In this document: positions 52,144 to 59,647 of the stretch, piece by piece
How positions within the stretch are numbered: the stretch's first letter is position 1
Layout: each line of letters opens with the position of its first letter
Virus record (IMG/VR): IMGVR_UViG_3300008116_003012
Location: 55,007 to 119,006 of that record
Reading direction: 5' to 3' (one strand)
Origin: a virus
Length of the DNA: 64,000 nt
The notes under the pieces: generated by a model
Told to the model about the DNA's origin: nothing
The model's input: the letters and a program-made list of their open reading frames with translations, nothing else
Database searches by the model: none
Position numbers and translations under genes: made by a program

Positions 52144-52773
52144 ATGCTTACTACTAACGGATTAATAAATTGGGAATCCATTATTTCAAATTTGGCAACT
52201 GTTCACGGTTCAATTCGTCATGTAGATCAAACCATTGATCCAACAAAAACAAATTTACAAACTTATCAAGAAATTATTAATAAAGGTCTACTGCCGTTTG
52301 AATTTAGTAGAACACCGTTTGTTGAGATGGTTAAGAATTATTTTGATCAAGGGCTAGATTTTACAAAAATAACCTTTCAAAATTTTTATCCAGATATAGA
52401 ACAGTATAATTCTGAGAATCATTTTTCAAAATCTATAGTAGATAAATTTGAAAATCTTATTGGATGTTCAGTTCAGGAATGTTGGATTAGCAAAGTTGAT
52501 GCATACTCAACTATACCTTTTCACAAAGACGAATTTGATCAAGAGAAAACGTGGATTGAATTAGAAAAGAAAAATTTAGTTAGATATATGGTATTCATAG
52601 ACAATCCTATAAAAGATCAAATTTTTATAGTCGGTGATAAAAAATATGAAAATGTACCTAAGCATACAGTAGTTAAATGGCCTACTACTAAAGAACTGCA
52701 TTCATTGATCAATAACAGTAACCGGCCAAATTACATTTTTCATTTCTTAGGATATCATTTAAATGAATACTGA
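52144..52773 (+). CDS. 2OG/Fe(II) oxygenase-like (HKD type)
   Basis: 209 aa. The N-terminus MLTTNGLINWESII matches the 38165 protein. Iron ligands: HKD in TIPFHKDEFDQ and a distal His in KELHSLI; the end strand IFHFLGYHL matches FLFHFVG. The substrate is unknown. It overlaps the kinase-like gene by 11 bases. Confidence 0.65.
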   Translation: MLTTNGLINWESIISNLATVHGSIRHVDQTIDPTKTNLQTYQEIINKGLLPFEFSRTPFVEMVKNYFDQGLDFTKITFQNFYPDIEQYNSENHFSKSIVDKFENLIGCSVQECWISKVDAYSTIPFHKDEFDQEKTWIELEKKNLVRYMVFIDNPIKDQIFIVGDKKYENVPKHTVVKWPTTKELHSLINNSNRPNYIFHFLGYHLNEY

Positions 52774-53443
52774 TAACTGGAATTACTACTATAAATTTAG
52801 TCAAGTAGGAATGAAGGGAATGTCCCAAACAACCTACGAGCCGTTAATCAATCCTGAAGGAACTGTTTTTTGTGCTAGTTTTAAATTAAACAGTGATTAT
52901 CATAAAGAAATGGGGCCGCGACCTTTATTCACCCAAGAAGTAGTAGATTGGTTCTTTACTAACGAAGTGAAAAATTTAGAACAGTTTTCTAATAAATCTT
53001 ACTGCCCAGAAGTACTCGATATAGATTATACTAATAAAAAAATTTTTATAAAATGGTATAAGCATACGTGTAACGATATGGTATATTCAGGCAATCCTTG
53101 GTCTAAACAATGGGTAGGTCAATTCAAAGAAATTATGATGGATTTAATTAATGAAGGATATTATAAGTTAACTATGTATCCCCATTGTCATTATGTTACT
53201 GATACCGGAGTTATGAAATCTATTGATTGGTACGGATGTCTTCCTAAAGATAATCCATTAGTTCCTAAAAATTGTATGGATGCTATTATTCATGACTCTG
53301 CTAAATTTAGATTAGAAGAAACTGGCACTGCAACTAACGGATATTACAACATGGAAACTATGTTTAAGAGAGGACTCGAAGAACATGTTCTGTGGGGGCA
53401 TCGCAATCTTAAATTTATCTATGATGAGATTTTTAAATCATGA
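52763..53443 (+). CDS. Kinase-fold (APH/Rio-like) protein, copy 1
   Basis: 226 aa. The motif CPEVLDIDYTNKKIFIKWY looks like the N-lobe hinge of small phosphotransferases. Further on, YKLTMYPHCHYVTDTGVMKSIDWYG sits where the catalytic loop and the metal-binding D of APH-type kinases would be. The canonical HxDxxxxN is degenerate, so it may be inactive or unusual. The 55535 gene is a paralogue (EILDIDYTNRKIFLKI, YKMSMHPSSYF). Function inferred from fold pattern only. Confidence 0.5.
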   Translation: MNTDNWNYYYKFSQVGMKGMSQTTYEPLINPEGTVFCASFKLNSDYHKEMGPRPLFTQEVVDWFFTNEVKNLEQFSNKSYCPEVLDIDYTNKKIFIKWYKHTCNDMVYSGNPWSKQWVGQFKEIMMDLINEGYYKLTMYPHCHYVTDTGVMKSIDWYGCLPKDNPLVPKNCMDAIIHDSAKFRLEETGTATNGYYNMETMFKRGLEEHVLWGHRNLKFIYDEIFKS

Positions 53444-53913
53444 AGATTTATATCTTAGGTAAATCGAGAGGGTTAGGATACGATCTTGGAGAACTATTTA
53501 AAGCTGATGGACATCAAGTAATAGGAATTGATCGTTCAACAGGTATTGACATTAAAATAGATTATCAAAATTTTTTACAAGACATAGAACCTGACAGTTT
53601 AGTCATTATTAATGCCTATGCCGATGGATCCCAAATTTCTGTACTAGAACAATTAATTAATAGAAAAAATAAAGTTGTAGTTATGGGATCTATAGCTGCT
53701 AGGTACCAAGATAGTTCTATGCTAGAATACAGTAAGAACAAAAAAGATCTAGAAGATTATTTCATGCACCAAGCTATAGAAACTAAAAAATCAGATCTAC
53801 TCATTTTAAATCTCACAGGTAAATCATATTTAAACAGCAAGTTAATTTACAATTCTATAAACTTTTGGTTACTAAATACTGATATAATAGCATTTTCTTA
53901 TAGGACCAAATGA
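53440..53913 (+). CDS. Short-chain dehydrogenase-like mini protein, copy 1
   Basis: 157 aa, shorter than the usual 250 for SDRs. It begins IYILGKSRGLGYDLG, the SDR cofactor loop (GxxxGxG type). VVVMGSIAAR is the strand with the catalytic Ser position, and YSKNKKDLED is the Y-x3-K pair. The C-terminal substrate domain is missing. The paralogue at 54937 keeps the same features. Both flank the fused hydroxylase and a 57-aa protein. ATGA overlap with the next gene. Confidence 0.72.
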   Translation: MKIYILGKSRGLGYDLGELFKADGHQVIGIDRSTGIDIKIDYQNFLQDIEPDSLVIINAYADGSQISVLEQLINRKNKVVVMGSIAARYQDSSMLEYSKNKKDLEDYFMHQAIETKKSDLLILNLTGKSYLNSKLIYNSINFWLLNTDIIAFSYRTK

Positions 53914-54761
53914 TGCAAACTGGAATAGTAAAATGGTTTAACAACTCTAAATCGTACGGATTAATAATTGCCGACAACGGTGAAGAAATTCCTGTTGTTA
54001 ATTACAGAGAGCATTGTTTGTTAGAAGGTCAAAAAGTTAAGTTTGATCTCAACAATCAAAATGAATCACCAGTTGCTGTAAATTTACAAATTGTAGATAA
54101 AGAATTTAGTAGACTAAAAGAAAAATCTTCAAAATATAAAGAACAAATATTGCACAATTATCCTAGAGTTTCTGTTTATGATAATGTGTTGTCTAACGAT
54201 TACTGCGACGATTTAATAAAGAGAAGTTTAGATCCTAGTTATCCAGGAAGGTACTTGTCAATGTCTGATCATAGGTCTGATTGTGAACACGATACACACG
54301 GGCAAGCTAACGATAGAAATATTCATAGAAGGATATTAAATGATTTTACCTACTCAGACTATGACATAATAGCTACAGCTTGTTCAGAAGCATTAGGTAG
54401 ACCTTATCATCTTATAGAGTCTGCTGATATTCTGTATTACGAAAAAGGTCATTATATGACTCCTCATCATGATTGGCCTTACGATCCTACTAAGTTAGAC
54501 TATTATAAAAAGGCAGGCACTAGAGATGCAGTAGCATTGATATATCTCAATGATAATTTTCAAGGAGGAGAAACATATTTTCCTAAATTAGATGTTACTA
54601 TTACTCCTAAAAAAGGCAGCATGTCAGTTTGGAATCACACTCAAGATTTAAATTTAGATTGGTCGTTAGTACACGAAAGCAAAGAAATTTTAGAAGGTGA
54701 AAAATTTGCTATTATTTTTTGTCTTAGCAGTTTGCCTAGACCTGAAAGTCGAGGAAATTAA
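53910..54761 (+). CDS. Cold-shock-domain / prolyl-4-hydroxylase-type oxygenase fusion
   Basis: 283 aa. Residues 1-62 form a cold-shock-like OB fold (GIVKWFNNSKSYGLI is the classic CSD start). Residues 85-275 form a P4H-type 2OG/Fe(II) oxygenase: HHD (His186, Asp188) in MTPHHDWP, GGETYFP, the distal His255 in LVHES and Lys265 for 2-oxoglutarate in GEKFAIIF. A nucleic-acid-binding domain joined to a hydroxylase suggests an RNA/DNA-linked or ribosome-linked substrate, which is inference. Overlaps the mini-SDR by four bases. Confidence 0.82.
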   Translation: MMQTGIVKWFNNSKSYGLIIADNGEEIPVVNYREHCLLEGQKVKFDLNNQNESPVAVNLQIVDKEFSRLKEKSSKYKEQILHNYPRVSVYDNVLSNDYCDDLIKRSLDPSYPGRYLSMSDHRSDCEHDTHGQANDRNIHRRILNDFTYSDYDIIATACSEALGRPYHLIESADILYYEKGHYMTPHHDWPYDPTKLDYYKKAGTRDAVALIYLNDNFQGGETYFPKLDVTITPKKGSMSVWNHTQDLNLDWSLVHESKEILEGEKFAIIFCLSSLPRPESRGN

Positions 54762-54763
54762 AA

Positions 54764-54937
54764 ATGAATCAACAAGAAGAAGAATTTTTTTTAAAAAAGT
54801 TTATGGAATTACAACAAGCTAATGCAGCTCTATATAAAATATTACTTGATCTCTATCAATTAGAAAATGTTAAAGAAACAGTAGATAAGAAAATGCCAAA
54901 CGGATTTTTAGACTTTGTAAGAAAAAATTTAATTTAA
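54764..54937 (+). CDS. Small acidic helical protein (57 aa)
   Basis: ATG at 54764, two bases after the hydroxylase stop; stop TAA overlaps the next ATG at 54937. The product is almost wholly helical with heptad-like leucines (FFLKKFMELQQANAALYKILLDLY) and a conserved-looking tail (MPNGFLDFVRK). It could be an adaptor, a partner of the fused hydroxylase, or a substrate peptide for island enzymes. No homologue recognised. Confidence 0.62.
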   Translation: MNQQEEEFFLKKFMELQQANAALYKILLDLYQLENVKETVDKKMPNGFLDFVRKNLI

Positions 54938-55563
54938 TGAAAATAGTAATTACAGGACATACACGAGGATTAGGCAAAGCCTTCTACGACTATTTTGTAA
55001 AAGACCCTTCTAACACTGTTATTGGTCTATCTAAAAGTCAAGGAGTTAATGTAGAGTCAACTGACACTGTTATTAATTTAGCAACAGGTTGTGATCTTTT
55101 TATTAACAATGCATACAGCGGCACTGCTCAAAATAGATTAGTTAAAAGACTAAACGGATTAGTGCCTATGATAGTAGTTTCTGGATCTCAGGGCGGATAT
55201 TTTAGTAACTTAATTCCAACAGAATATGGTCAACACAAAAAAGATCTAGCTGAACTGTGTCATATGATTTCGTTAGATAAAAACAGTACTACAAAAATAC
55301 TTCATTTAGATTTGTCTTGTTTAGAGGGCAACGAAGTTGATATTGATGATCCCAACAACATCAAATGCGATTCTATTACAGCGTTAAGTGATATAGTAGC
55401 TACTGTAGATTTTTGGATTAAACTTCCAACATTTAACAACGTTAGATTTAATTTTAAAATCACTGACCTGCTATATAATCAAATATCAACTAAGCTACAT
55501 ACCGGTGCAGAGTTAGACTGTTTATTAGAAAAAATTAAACAGGCTGCTGATAAATCAGCTTAG
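54937..55563 (+). CDS. Short-chain dehydrogenase-like protein, copy 2
   Basis: 208 aa with TGHTRGLGKAF (cofactor loop), LFINNAYSG (the NNAG-type strand), VVSGSQGG (Ser) and YGQHKKDL (Y-x3-K). It is a paralogue of the 53440 protein with a longer C-terminus. These small SDRs are common in marine phage islands, with unknown substrates. Its end overlaps the convergent kinase-like gene by 29 bases. Confidence 0.75.
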   Translation: MKIVITGHTRGLGKAFYDYFVKDPSNTVIGLSKSQGVNVESTDTVINLATGCDLFINNAYSGTAQNRLVKRLNGLVPMIVVSGSQGGYFSNLIPTEYGQHKKDLAELCHMISLDKNSTTKILHLDLSCLEGNEVDIDDPNNIKCDSITALSDIVATVDFWIKLPTFNNVRFNFKITDLLYNQISTKLHTGAELDCLLEKIKQAADKSA

Positions 55564-56239
55564 CCTTTTCCATAGTACTGTCTAAGAAGTTTGTTTTAAA
55601 AGTTTCAAACGTCAGTGTCTGTATTTTCCAGAACGATGTTAGTTCATCTGGATTAATTTTTAAAGAATCAAAAATAGGTTGTAGACTTTTTTGTCTATCC
55701 TTGCTGATATGACTCATCAGACTGCTCATAGTTATTTCTTCGTCTTTATCAGTATAACAAAAGAAATAATTTATGCCTTTCATTTTTCCATCAACAATAA
55801 AATAGCTACTAGGGTGCATGGACATTTTGTAAACACCTAATGCTTTATAACTTTTAATAATATCAAGCATTTGTTCTTCCCAATCTGGAAGTACTTGACT
55901 GTAATCTTTTCCTTGACATCCTGCTAGTTCCCACATGTCAGGTCCGTCTATTTTTAGAAATATTTTTCTGTTTGTATAGTCAATGTCTAGAATTTCTGGT
56001 ACATGCTCAGGATAGTGTTCACTTACTAGTTTAATAAACTCTACTTCACGTAACCATTTATATTCCATTAAGCTAGGATCAACCACTTCGTTTTTCCCAC
56101 CATGATATCCGTAGTCGTTATAGTACCATTGACAAAAAGTTTTTTTATCTTTGCTAATAAGACTTGTATAGATTAGATTATTTCTGCACAATCCTTTTTC
56201 AGGAACGTTATTATAGTAGTATTCGAATTCTGTATTCAT
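55535..56239 (-). CDS. Kinase-fold (APH/Rio-like) protein, copy 2
   Basis: 234 aa from the ATG at 56239 (MNTEFEYYYNNV), matching MNTDNWNYYYKF of copy 1; an ATG at 56266 lies upstream of the promoter. VPEILDIDYTNRKIFLKI and YKMSMHPSSYFIVDGKMKGINYFF parallel the 52763 gene, again with a degenerate catalytic loop. Late motif GTTAAATA four bases before the start. Confidence 0.5.
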   Translation of the reverse strand: MNTEFEYYYNNVPEKGLCRNNLIYTSLISKDKKTFCQWYYNDYGYHGGKNEVVDPSLMEYKWLREVEFIKLVSEHYPEHVPEILDIDYTNRKIFLKIDGPDMWELAGCQGKDYSQVLPDWEEQMLDIIKSYKALGVYKMSMHPSSYFIVDGKMKGINYFFCYTDKDEEITMSSLMSHISKDRQKSLQPIFDSLKINPDELTSFWKIQTLTFETFKTNFLDSTMEKAKLIYQQPV

Positions 56240-56243
56240 GAGA

Positions 56244-56251
56244 TATTTAAC
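56244..56251 (-). promoter_or_regulatory. Late promoter-like motif (GTTAAATA)
   Basis: GTTAAATA on the minus strand, four bases before the ATG at 56239; it lies one base away from the plus-strand motif. Confidence 0.5.
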
Positions 56252-56252
56252 A

Positions 56253-56260
56253 AATAAATA
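56253..56260 (+). promoter_or_regulatory. Late promoter-like motif (AATAAATA)
   Basis: AATAAATA four bases before the ATG at 56265. Only 25 bases separate the two divergent start codons. Confidence 0.5.
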
Positions 56261-56264
56261 ATGC

Positions 56265-56949
56265 ATGATTAAAGGAATTGGCGATAAGCCCTACATTAAC
56301 TTAGATCCTTACTTAGATATAGAAGGATTTAAAAGCCTGCATCCAGAGATTTCTAAAGGTATGGCGTTGGCTAGAGAATACGCTAAAGAAGGCACTTGGA
56401 TGGCGCCTGGATTTAAATGGGAAGACGCTAGTTACATAGTAGACTGGAAACCAATTTACAAAGCCTTTGACGAATATCAAAAACTGTCAGACGATCATCC
56501 TATTAAGATTGCTGGTAAAGATATTTTGCCCAGCAACTTTAAAGATTACAGACAACGTAATATTTCTAGTAGATTGGATTAATAATCTAGTAACTACAGG
56601 TGTCATCGATCAAATAGGCAGAGTTATAATTTTTTTATGCGATCATAATGGCAAAGCATTTGAACATAGAGATTTAGATGCCAAACACGGCATATTTGAA
56701 AATGGTCAATATACCGATCATAAAAATGAATTTATACACATACGCCCGAGAACTAAGAGAGGATTTTATGTTAGAGATTCAGAAACTGAAAACAAATTTT
56801 ATATGAACGGTCATGCATCATTCTGGAATGATCAAGATTGGCATGGAGGAGAATCTTCTAAAGAACAGGAATACGGTGTTAGAATTGACTGTGTATTCTC
56901 AGAAGATTTTAGAAAACGCTTAGGCATTGATCACCTAAACAACTATTAA
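56265..56949 (+). pseudogene. 2OG/Fe(II) oxygenase-like gene split by a frameshift
   Basis: Two frames together encode one oxygenase-like protein. The first runs from ATG 56265 to a stop at 56582 (105 codons, through NFKDYRQR). The second, one frame later, continues NVIFLVDWINNLV to TAA 56949. The second part holds HRD (FEHRDLD) as iron ligands, the distal His in DWHGGESS and an Arg in YGVRIDCVF, as in the 38165-type enzymes. A net one-base change near 56540-56570 separates them. It could be decay, a sequencing error, or programmed shifting; the joined product would have about 228 aa. Confidence 0.7.
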
Positions 56950-56950
56950 T

Positions 56951-57445
56951 ATGCAACTTATCGGAAATTATAAAACTTGGGTTGATCCGCAGTGGTTTAA
57001 ATTAACAACAGAATTACCTGGAAAGCCTAGACCCGATTTTAACAAGTTATTAAATAGTTTTGAAGAAGAACAGTATCAAATAGCTCAAAATGTAGGTTAT
57101 GATTTTTCTAAGCCTCTATGGACTATCTACGAAAAAGATGATATTGTTATAGACATTAATCCGCCTTGGTGTTCTGGAAAAGTAACTTGGTGGATAACAA
57201 AATTAATGCCAGGACAATTTATGCCCATGCATTCAGATCCGTTTACTCATGAATCTAATGTTAAAAGATATTGGATGCCCCTTATGGACTATGAGCCCGG
57301 ACATGTCTTTATCTACAAAGGCGAAATGCTTAAAGATTATAAACTAGGGGACTTATATCTTTTTGACAATGCTACCGATTTACACGGTGCTGCCAATATA
57401 AGTTACTCCCCTAGAATAATGCTTCAGATATCTGAATATCTTTAA
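56951..57445 (+). CDS. 2OG/Fe(II) oxygenase-like protein (HSD type)
   Basis: 164 aa. GQFMPMHSDPFTHE carries the HxD, ATDLHGAANISYSPRIMLQISEYL the distal His and Arg. The frame around this motif resembles the 34281 enzyme (GQYIPLHSDKYE; QHAFYNFSKQNRYSLQITG). It is the last gene of the island and ends one base before the convergent fibre gene. Confidence 0.73.
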   Translation: MQLIGNYKTWVDPQWFKLTTELPGKPRPDFNKLLNSFEEEQYQIAQNVGYDFSKPLWTIYEKDDIVIDINPPWCSGKVTWWITKLMPGQFMPMHSDPFTHESNVKRYWMPLMDYEPGHVFIYKGEMLKDYKLGDLYLFDNATDLHGAANISYSPRIMLQISEYL

Positions 57446-59533
57446 TTAAGTTGCTGTACCAGCAACGGTATTCCAAGCAGTTGCTCCTCTAACCTGCATA
57501 CCTGTACCAGTAACAAATACCATCATTCCTACAGTAGGTGTTGGAATTGCAGTATCTCTATCACCAGTAGTTGCATATACTGGCAATTTATGAGCTACAC
57601 CAGCTTCTACAACTCTTGCACTTAATGTTCCGTTCTCAGCAAGAACCATTTGATATGCAGCATCTGCAGGATCTCTAGTGCCATCTGTTGTAGAAAATAC
57701 TAGTCGTCCAGCAGTTAGACCTGTTCCAGATGGTGTTCCAGTTCCTACTTTAGACTCAATAAATGTACTTAAACCGTAATCTTGATCAACAGAATTATAT
57801 GCTTTTGCTATTAAAGCATATGCAGTATCTCCTGTAGCAACAGCAACAGGAGTTAAAGGATTAGCTCCTCTACGAGTTGAGAATTCTATACCAGTACTGA
57901 ATACTTCTTCTCCTGTGCCAACGTTAGTAAAAGTACTACCTAATATAGATAGTGCTATTCCTATAGAAGTAGGTTTTTCAATAATTAAAGCACTACTAGA
58001 TATTTCACCTACACTTAATGATGCGTCTACTGGATTAAACACTACATTAGATGCATCATCTAAAAGACCAATGTTGTAAGAACCTGAAAGGTTTACAGGT
58101 CCGTTAACCCAAGACACACCATTCCATTCTAATACATGTCCAGCAGCTAAAGCAATACCTCCAATAATAACTTCATTTAAAGAGTCTATACTTAAAGCCG
58201 TGTTAGCCCAATCTGTACCATTCCAGGCTAATACTTGATTAGCAGCTAATGTTCCTGGATTAATTGCAAAATCTGCAAGATCAGCAATCCCTAGACTTGC
58301 ATTTTCCCAGACGTTTGAACCAACATACTTTAAGAATTGTCCTTGAGTAAGACCTAGAGTTAATGTAACATCTGATAGGTCTCCTACTGCTGGAGCTGTT
58401 TCGTCTTGATTGCTCCAGTTAGTTCCGTCATACTTTAACACTTGTCCTTGAGCTAGTGTAAGACTATTTACAATAACATCTGTTAAATTGTTTAATGCAG
58501 TTACTTCGGTACTGTTGATCCAGCTTGAAGTTATTTGATCGTATTTTAGAATATCTCCATCACCAGGAGTTAGAGAAACTGCAACACCGGTAATATCACC
58601 AAAATTTATAGTCGGAGTACCGTTGACCCAACTGAATCCGTCCCATTTAACTACTTGATCAGCGACTGGTGTTCCGGTAATAATAACATCTGATAGTGCG
58701 TCTAATGTAGAGCCGCCGCCACTTGTTGCGTCAGTATCATTGGTCCAATTTTCGCCATCATACTTTAATACTTGTCCAGCAGCAAGTATTCCTGAAATTA
58801 TAATAACATTGCTTAATTCATCTAGTGCAGGAGGTGGTGGAGGTAAACCTATATCATCAGTTCCATTTTCCCAATTAGTACCATTAAACTTTAACACTTG
58901 TCCTGTTGTAGGAGTGCCGGAAAGAACAACATCAGTTAGTCCGTCAAGATTAGTAGCACCACCAGTGCCAGCGTCATCGGCACCGTTAACCCAATTAGTA
59001 CCATTAAACTTTAACACTTGTCCTGTTGTAGGTGTGCCAGAAATAACAACATCGCCTAGCTCGTCAAGAGTAGCGGCTCCACCGCCAGTTCCGACAGCAT
59101 CAGTTCCATTGACCCAATTAGTACCGTTCCATTTTATAACTTGACCAGTAGTCGGTGTGCCTGTAATGACAACATCAGTTAGTTCATCAAGAGTAACGGC
59201 TCCGCCGCCAGTTGCAGTTGATGCAATAGTAATTGTATTTGCATCGGATCTAGTAACAGTTACATTGGATCCTGCAGCCAATGTTACATTATCTACACTA
59301 GAATCTGATCCAGTTAATCTTAAATTTGCGCCGCCCGATACAGTTTCTGCGCTAATAGTATATGTAGTGTTAGTGTCGTCGCCACCGGAAAGTGTGTCAA
59401 CTGCTACACCTCCTGCTGTAGTTCCGTCACCTACATATAATTTTTTAGTATCGGTTGTGAAAACAAGTTCACCCTGTAAAGGAGTAAAAAGTTGTCTCTC
59501 AGCGTTTGTTCCTCTACGAATTTGTAATGCCAT
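57446..59533 (-). CDS. Tail-fibre/virion structural protein with tandem repeats
   Basis: 695 aa. It starts MALQIRRGTNAERQLFTPLQGEL(V)FTTDTKKLYVGDG, a widespread N-terminal module of marine T4-like phage structural proteins. Then come about nine repeats of the type LDELTDVVITGTPTTGQVIKWNGTNWVNG, each roughly 30-41 residues, and a C-terminal domain. Three adjacent repeats are nearly identical at DNA level (58860-59210). Repeat number may vary between relatives. Driven by an exact TATAAATA motif, with a GGGAG ribosome site. Confidence 0.88.
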   Translation of the reverse strand: MALQIRRGTNAERQLFTPLQGELVFTTDTKKLYVGDGTTAGGVAVDTLSGGDDTNTTYTISAETVSGGANLRLTGSDSSVDNVTLAAGSNVTVTRSDANTITIASTATGGGAVTLDELTDVVITGTPTTGQVIKWNGTNWVNGTDAVGTGGGAATLDELGDVVISGTPTTGQVLKFNGTNWVNGADDAGTGGATNLDGLTDVVLSGTPTTGQVLKFNGTNWENGTDDIGLPPPPPALDELSNVIIISGILAAGQVLKYDGENWTNDTDATSGGGSTLDALSDVIITGTPVADQVVKWDGFSWVNGTPTINFGDITGVAVSLTPGDGDILKYDQITSSWINSTEVTALNNLTDVIVNSLTLAQGQVLKYDGTNWSNQDETAPAVGDLSDVTLTLGLTQGQFLKYVGSNVWENASLGIADLADFAINPGTLAANQVLAWNGTDWANTALSIDSLNEVIIGGIALAAGHVLEWNGVSWVNGPVNLSGSYNIGLLDDASNVVFNPVDASLSVGEISSSALIIEKPTSIGIALSILGSTFTNVGTGEEVFSTGIEFSTRRGANPLTPVAVATGDTAYALIAKAYNSVDQDYGLSTFIESKVGTGTPSGTGLTAGRLVFSTTDGTRDPADAAYQMVLAENGTLSARVVEAGVAHKLPVYATTGDRDTAIPTPTVGMMVFVTGTGMQVRGATAWNTVAGTAT
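58860..59215 (-). repeat. Tandem repeat, three units of 120-123 bp
   Basis: The same 41-base stretch begins at 58871 and 58991 (exact 120-base period), and a close variant follows about 123 bases later near 59114. Each unit encodes one copy of the fibre repeat LDEL.DVV.(S/T)GTPTTGQV(L/I)K(F/W)NGTNW.NG. Confidence 0.85.
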
Positions 59534-59571
59534 ATTAATAACTCCCGGTATTGTTGTTACCTTCTTTATTA

Positions 59572-59579
59572 TATTTATA
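59572..59579 (-). promoter_or_regulatory. Exact T4-type late promoter (TATAAATA) for the fibre gene
   Basis: TATAAATA on the minus strand, 38 bases before the ATG at 59533, leaving a leader with a GGGAG ribosome site; a textbook late arrangement for a structural gene. Confidence 0.7.
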
Positions 59580-59604
59580 TCTTTGGCGTACTAAATGGCG
59601 TTCA

Positions 59605-59630
59605 ATAAAAAAGGGCTCCTAAGAGCCCTT
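59605..59630 (-). terminator. Rho-independent terminator
   Basis: Eight-bp stem AAGGGCTC/GAGCCCTT (59611-59618 and 59623-59630) with loop CTAA; on the minus strand six U follow. It ends the transcript of the polynucleotide-kinase-like operon and separates it from the fibre gene. Confidence 0.85.
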
Positions 59631-59647
59631 TAATATGCGTAGTTTAT

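Larger units (their letters stand above)
52099..52147. repeat. Perfect 16-bp inverted repeat holding two divergent late promoters and both start codons
   Basis: Arms at 52099-52114 and 52132-52147 (GCATGGTAATATTTAT and its exact complement) with a 17-base spacer. Each arm contains an ATAAATA motif, the five bases TTACC and an ATG, so genes 50921 and 52144 have identical start regions in opposite directions. Confidence 0.85.

Noticed and set aside
58740-59594. Two plus-strand frames of 134 and 145 codons inside the repeat fibre gene
   Set aside because: Repetitive DNA keeps antisense frames open; the fibre on the minus strand explains the sequence.
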